Source: DATFPK01 sp035264885 | GTDB taxonomy: Bacteria; Actinomycetota; Thermoleophilia; Solirubrobacterales; 70-9 | NCBI GenBank assembly: GCA_035264885.1 | Contig: DATFPK010000140.1 | Span: 1-8,330 of the forward strand | Length of the DNA: 8,330 bases | Reading direction: 5' to 3' | Shown here: positions 6,096 through 8,330 of the stretch, one piece after another | Numbering within the stretch: the stretch's first letter is position 1 | Layout of the letters: each line of letters opens with the position of its first letter | Notes under the pieces: generated by a model | What the model saw: the letters and a program-made list of their open reading frames with translations, nothing else | Told to the model about the DNA's origin: nothing | Databases searched by the model: none | Program-made: the position numbers and the translations under genes

Positions 6096-7295
6096 TCAGG
6101 CCGCCCAGGGAGCCGCCCCCCCGAGGACCGATTCCGAGTAGTCGCCGAAGCGCGCGCCTCGAATCGCCTCGCGCGCTGCGGCCACCAGCCGCTCCATGTA
6201 GGTCAGGTTGTGGAGCGTGAGCAGGCGGGTGCCGGTGAGGTCCTTGTTGCGAGCCAGGTAGTGGAGGTAGGCCCGGGTATGGCGCGAGCAGGCCTCGCAG
6301 CGGCAGCCCTCGACGACCGGCGAATCATCGCTCGCATAGGCGGCCTTCGTGAGGTCGATCCGGAAGCGCCCCGCGGGGTCGGGCGCCAGCGCGGTCCCGT
6401 GGCGCGCCAGGCGGGTCGGGATCGCGCAGTCGAAGAGGTCGATGCCCATCCCGATGCCCGCGATCAGATCGTCGACCTCGCCGATGCCGAGCAGGTGGCG
6501 CGCCGCCTCGTCGGGCAGGAACGGCATCGTGAACCCGAGCACGCCGTGCATCTCCTGCTTGTCGCGGCCGAGGGTGCCGCCAATCGCGATCCCGTCGACG
6601 GCCGCGGCCGAGTTCCGCTCCGCGGATTCGCGGCGCAGGTCCTCGTGAACGCCGCCCTGGACGATGCCGAAGATCGCCTGGCGCGCCGGGCCCCGCTCTT
6701 CGTGCCAGGCGAGGCAGCGGTCGAGCCAGCGATGAGTGCGCTCCGTCGAGCGGGCGGTGTAGTCCCGGTCGGCGTGGGCCGGTGTGCACTCGTCGAAGGT
6801 CAGCGCGATGTCGGAGCCGAGCGCCGCCTGGATGCGCATCGACTCCTCCGGGCCGAGAAACCGGTTCGAGCCGTCGAGCAGCGAGCGGAACGCGACCCCC
6901 TGCTCCGAGATCTCGACCTTCGCTCCGCCGGCGGTGTTGCCGCGCCGTCCCTTGATCTCGTCCGCGACGCCGCCGTGGGCGAGCGAGAAGACCTGGAAGC
7001 CCCCGGAGTCGGTGATGATCGGCCGGTCCCAGCCCATGAAGCCGTGCAGCCCGCCGCGCTCGGCGATCGCCCGCTCGCCGGGCGAGAGGTGCAGGTGGAA
7101 GGTGTTGCCGAGCACCATCGCGTAGCCCAGCTCGGCCACCTCCCGCGACGAAAGTCCCCTGACGCTTCCCTTCGTCGCGAGCGGGATGAAGGCGGGCGTC
7201 TGGACCTCACCTTGCGCGAGATGAATCAGGCCCGCGCGGGCGTCGCCGTCGCGGGCCTGGATCTCAAACCTGAGCCTGGCCGGGTCTTGCCTCAC
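6096..7295 (-). CDS. tgt: tRNA-guanine transglycosylase (queuine/preQ1 insertion)
   Basis: Replaces guanine-34 in the wobble position of GUN-anticodon tRNAs (Asp, Asn, His, Tyr) with preQ1 during queuosine synthesis. The 399 residues fit the bacterial family. Visible motifs: LGNTFHLHLSPG (62-73); TDSGGFQVFSL (95-105) with the general-base Asp D96; FGIVQGG (209-215); GIAIGG (235-240); the nucleophile region GIDLFDCAIPTR (284-295), nucleophile probably D286; and the zinc site C331-x-C333-x2-C336 with H362 in LLTLHNL. Start chosen: GTG at 7295, giving MRQDPARLRFEI; the frame stays open upstream but that Arg/Ser-rich stretch overlaps the hsp20 gene. There is no good Shine-Dalgarno, but a TANNNT hexamer lies 6 nt before the GTG. 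The gap to the hsp20 stop is 22 bp, so readthrough from hsp20 is also possible. It converges on the kinase gene with 7 bp between stops. No other queuosine gene is in the window. Confidence 0.95.
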   Translation of the reverse strand: MRQDPARLRFEIQARDGDARAGLIHLAQGEVQTPAFIPLATKGSVRGLSSREVAELGYAMVLGNTFHLHLSPGERAIAERGGLHGFMGWDRPIITDSGGFQVFSLAHGGVADEIKGRRGNTAGGAKVEISEQGVAFRSLLDGSNRFLGPEESMRIQAALGSDIALTFDECTPAHADRDYTARSTERTHRWLDRCLAWHEERGPARQAIFGIVQGGVHEDLRRESAERNSAAAVDGIAIGGTLGRDKQEMHGVLGFTMPFLPDEAARHLLGIGEVDDLIAGIGMGIDLFDCAIPTRLARHGTALAPDPAGRFRIDLTKAAYASDDSPVVEGCRCEACSRHTRAYLHYLARNKDLTGTRLLTLHNLTYMERLVAAAREAIRGARFGDYSESVLGGAAPWAA

Positions 7296-7301
7296 CGGCC
7301 A

Positions 7302-7307
7302 AGCGTA
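7302..7307 (-). promoter_or_regulatory. Putative leaderless -10 element for tgt
   Basis: Minus-strand TACGCT (TANNNT) with a 6-nt spacer to the GTG start, within the 22-bp hsp20-tgt gap. The geometry is the same as at the M48 protease gene. No -35 match is seen. Confidence 0.4.
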
Positions 7308-7317
7308 TTTGCGTCGT

Positions 7318-7788
7318 CTACTCGAGCTCCTTGCCCGACCCCTCGACGGTCCCCGTGCCGATCTGCACGCGGGTCGGCTTCGCCTCCTCCGGCTTCGGGA
7401 TCCGGACCTCGAGGACTCCCTTGTCGAAGTTGGCCTCGACCCGGCCCGCATCGACACCCTGCGGCAGGGTCAGCGACCGGGAGAACCTGCCGAAGGCCCG
7501 CTCGGCGCGGTGGTAGCCCTCGCCCTTGTCCTCGTGCTCGGCCTTGCGCTCGCCGGACACGGTCAGGATGTTGTCCTTGATCTCGATGTCGATGTCGTCC
7601 TCGGTCATCCCGGGAAGGTCGCCCCGGAGAACGAGGCTGTCATCGGTCTCGACCAGATCCATGGCCGGGATCCAGCGGCGCGAGGTGCCGTTGGCCGTGC
7701 GGCCCTCGAAGAAGCGGTCGAAGAGCCGGTTCATGTCCCCCTGGAGCGAGTCGAGCTCGCGGATCGGGTCCCAACGAACAAGTGCCAT
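7318..7788 (-). CDS. Small heat-shock protein, Hsp20/alpha-crystallin family
   Basis: A 156-residue ATP-independent holdase that binds unfolding proteins in large cytoplasmic oligomers. The N-terminal arm MALVRWDPIRELDSLQ with DMNRLFDRFF is typical of bacterial class A Hsp20. The alpha-crystallin domain spans about 40-132: PAMDLVETDDSLVLRGDLPG (41-60), then ILTVSGER (74-81), the family's F-x-R-S-x-x-LP segment (FSRSLTLP, 102-109) and GVLEVRIPK (124-132). The C-terminal extension has the V-x-I anchor (V141-Q142-I143). Start chosen: ATG at 7788, because a full AAGGAGGTGA ribosome site lies 8 nt upstream; the in-frame GTG at 7797 is itself part of that site. The gene has a strong promoter with a HAIR-like operator just after gpmI, so it is probably heat-inducible. 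Mycobacterium tuberculosis acr2/hsp (Rv0251c) is a precedent for HspR control of an hsp20 gene. Confidence 0.96.
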   Translation of the reverse strand: MALVRWDPIRELDSLQGDMNRLFDRFFEGRTANGTSRRWIPAMDLVETDDSLVLRGDLPGMTEDDIDIEIKDNILTVSGERKAEHEDKGEGYHRAERAFGRFSRSLTLPQGVDAGRVEANFDKGVLEVRIPKPEEAKPTRVQIGTGTVEGSGKELE

Positions 7789-7793
7789 TTGTC

Positions 7794-7803
7794 TCACCTC
7801 CTT
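7794..7803 (-). promoter_or_regulatory. Full-length Shine-Dalgarno of the hsp20 gene
   Basis: Minus-strand AAGGAGGTGA is complementary to the 16S rRNA 3' end over all 10 bases, with 8 nt between GGAGG and the ATG at 7788. It is by far the strongest ribosome site in the window and decides the start over the in-frame GTG at 7797. Confidence 0.85.
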
Positions 7804-7829
7804 GGCTCATTTGCGCTTGCCAGAGCCAA
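7802..7829 (-). other. Leader hairpin ending on the hsp20 ribosome site
   Basis: The perfect 7-base inverted repeat TTGGCTC / GAGCCAA has a 14-nt loop, inside the predicted 5' leader. The downstream arm ends on the first two A bases of AAGGAGGTGA, so the stem abuts the ribosome site without covering GGAGG. It could be an mRNA stability or translation-control structure, or a DNA operator. Confidence 0.5.
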
Positions 7830-7848
7830 AGTTCGTTGTCGCAGCGAC

Positions 7849-7877
7849 TTTATAAAACCTGAGTCGCCTGCTGTCAA
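7849..7877 (-). promoter_or_regulatory. Near-consensus sigma-70 promoter of hsp20
   Basis: On the minus strand, TTGACA (7877-7872, 6/6) is followed by a 17-bp spacer and TATAAA (7854-7849, 5/6 to TATAAT). Transcription should start near 7842 and give a leader of about 54 nt. It is the only promoter here with both hexamers, and it begins 8 nt past the gpmI stop codon. Confidence 0.85.
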
Positions 7878-7878
7878 G
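7858..7878. promoter_or_regulatory. HAIR-like HspR operator overlapping the hsp20 -35
   Basis: On the plus strand CCTGAGT is followed by 7 bp and TGTCAAG. The HspR-associated inverted repeat (HAIR) consensus is CTTGAGT-N7-ACTCAAG, so 11 of 14 arm positions match (6/7 and 5/7) with exact spacing. The site covers the -35 hexamer and the promoter spacer, where a bound repressor would block RNA polymerase. No hspR gene is in the window. Confidence 0.6.
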
Positions 7879-7885
7879 TCTGAGT

Positions 7886-8330
7886 TTATACCCCGGATGG
7901 CTCGGCCAACGTGCGACCGGTCATCGCCGCGGGCTGCGCGATGTCGAGCAGGTCGAGGACGGTCGGGGCGATGTCGGCCAGGATGCCGCCGTCGCGCAAC
8001 GTGATGCCCTGGACGGTGGCGATCAGAGGAACCGGATTCGTCGAGTGCGCGGTGTTGGGAGAGCCGTCGGGCTCGAGCATCTGCTCGCAGTTGCCGTGGT
8101 CGGCGGTGATCAGCAGGGCACTTCCCTTCGCGTGGGCGGCGCCGACCACCTCGCCGAGCCGGCGATCGACCTCCTCGACGGCCGCCACCGCGGCCGGGAT
8201 GACTCCGGTGTGGCCGACCATGTCCGGGTTGGCGAAGTTGATGATCCCGAAGCGGTAGTCATCGGCGCTCCAGTGCTCGGTGAACAGTCGCGCGGCGCCG
8301 GCGGCGCTCATCTCCGGCTTGTGGTCGTAG
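7886..8330 (-). CDS. gpmI: 2,3-bisphosphoglycerate-independent phosphoglycerate mutase, C-terminal part (runs off the window)
   Basis: Interconverts 3- and 2-phosphoglycerate in glycolysis and gluconeogenesis, using Mn2+ and a phosphoserine intermediate. Only the last 147 residues are present; the frame is open to the window edge, where it begins YDHKPEMSA, matching the family's YDxxPEMSA segment. It carries the metal-binding motifs of the alkaline-phosphatase-like phosphatase domain: NFANPDMVGHTG (31-42, with D36 and H40), TADHGNCEQM (75-84, with D77 and H78) and AHSTNPVPLI (94-103, with H95). The catalytic Ser and the transferase domain would lie outside the window. The ATG at 8311 is internal, not a start. 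The stop (7888-7886) lies 8 nt before the hsp20 -35, with no terminator between, so some transcripts may read into hsp20. Confidence 0.96.
   Translation of the reverse strand, partial: YDHKPEMSAAGAARLFTEHWSADDYRFGIINFANPDMVGHTGVIPAAVAAVEEVDRRLGEVVGAAHAKGSALLITADHGNCEQMLEPDGSPNTAHSTNPVPLIATVQGITLRDGGILADIAPTVLDLLDIAQPAAMTGRTLAEPSGV

Noticed and set aside
7296..7457. Upstream extension of Tgt
   Set aside because: The added 54 residues are Arg/Ser-rich and lie in the hsp20 gene read in another frame; family homology begins after the GTG at 7295.
6039..7580. 513-codon plus-strand frame opposite tgt and hsp20
   Set aside because: It overlaps the kinase 3' end and is antisense to two well-supported genes; composition is that of a shadow frame.
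7789..7797. GTG at 7797 as the hsp20 start
   Set aside because: That GTG is part of the AAGGAGGTGA ribosome site; the ATG at 7788 has ideal spacing and gives the usual MALVRWDP-type N-terminus.
1..8330. Mobile element, defence island, phage or tRNA/rRNA content
   Set aside because: No transposase, integrase, toxin-antitoxin or nuclease motifs, no terminal repeats and no tRNA-like cloverleaf were seen; the genes are mostly conserved housekeeping families of similar base composition.

Overview
The window looks like a chromosomal housekeeping segment of a high-GC Gram-positive bacterium. I infer an actinobacterium, perhaps of the Thermoleophilia/Solirubrobacterales kind, from the very high GC, frequent GTG starts, short intergenic gaps, apparently leaderless genes, a Thr-rich lipoprotein beside a membrane Ser/Thr kinase, and an HspR-type operator in front of an hsp20 gene. 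I see no mobile elements, CRISPR arrays, tRNA or rRNA genes, or signs of recent transfer. The taxonomic placement is inference from gene content only.

Layout. Positions 1-99 (minus) hold the start of an exported protein or lipoprotein cut by the window edge. Next on the minus strand, reading right to left, come an M48/Ste24-type membrane metalloprotease (3544-2294), rlmH (2297-1881) and argS (1858-221). The protease and rlmH overlap by 4 bases. A 62-bp divergent intergenic region separates the protease from a plus-strand group: a metallophosphoesterase (3607-4344), a small lipoprotein with a Thr-rich tail (4401-4898) and a transmembrane Ser/Thr protein kinase (4895-6088). The last two overlap as ATGA. 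The kinase converges, with only 7 bp between stops, on tgt (7295-6096, minus). Upstream of tgt are a small heat-shock protein gene (7788-7318, minus) and the 3' part of gpmI (8330-7886, minus).

How the genes fit together. Most encode translation and RNA modification (ArgRS, RlmH, Tgt), protein quality control (M48 protease, Hsp20) and central metabolism (GpmI). The lipoprotein-kinase pair is the likeliest dedicated signalling unit: the kinase has only about 34 residues outside the membrane and no PASTA repeats, so the translationally coupled lipoprotein is a reasonable candidate for its extracytoplasmic partner.

Regulation is the most interesting layer. The hsp20 gene has a near-consensus sigma-70 promoter overlapped by a HAIR-like inverted repeat (the HspR operator) with exactly 7 bp between arms, and a leader with a 7-bp stem ending on a full Shine-Dalgarno sequence. 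Four other genes (argS, the M48 protease, the lipoprotein, tgt) have a TANNNT -10 hexamer ending 6-7 nt before the start codon and no good Shine-Dalgarno, which suggests leaderless transcription. ArgRS has lost the HIGH signature (TAAS in its place). I found no convincing previously undescribed multi-gene system.
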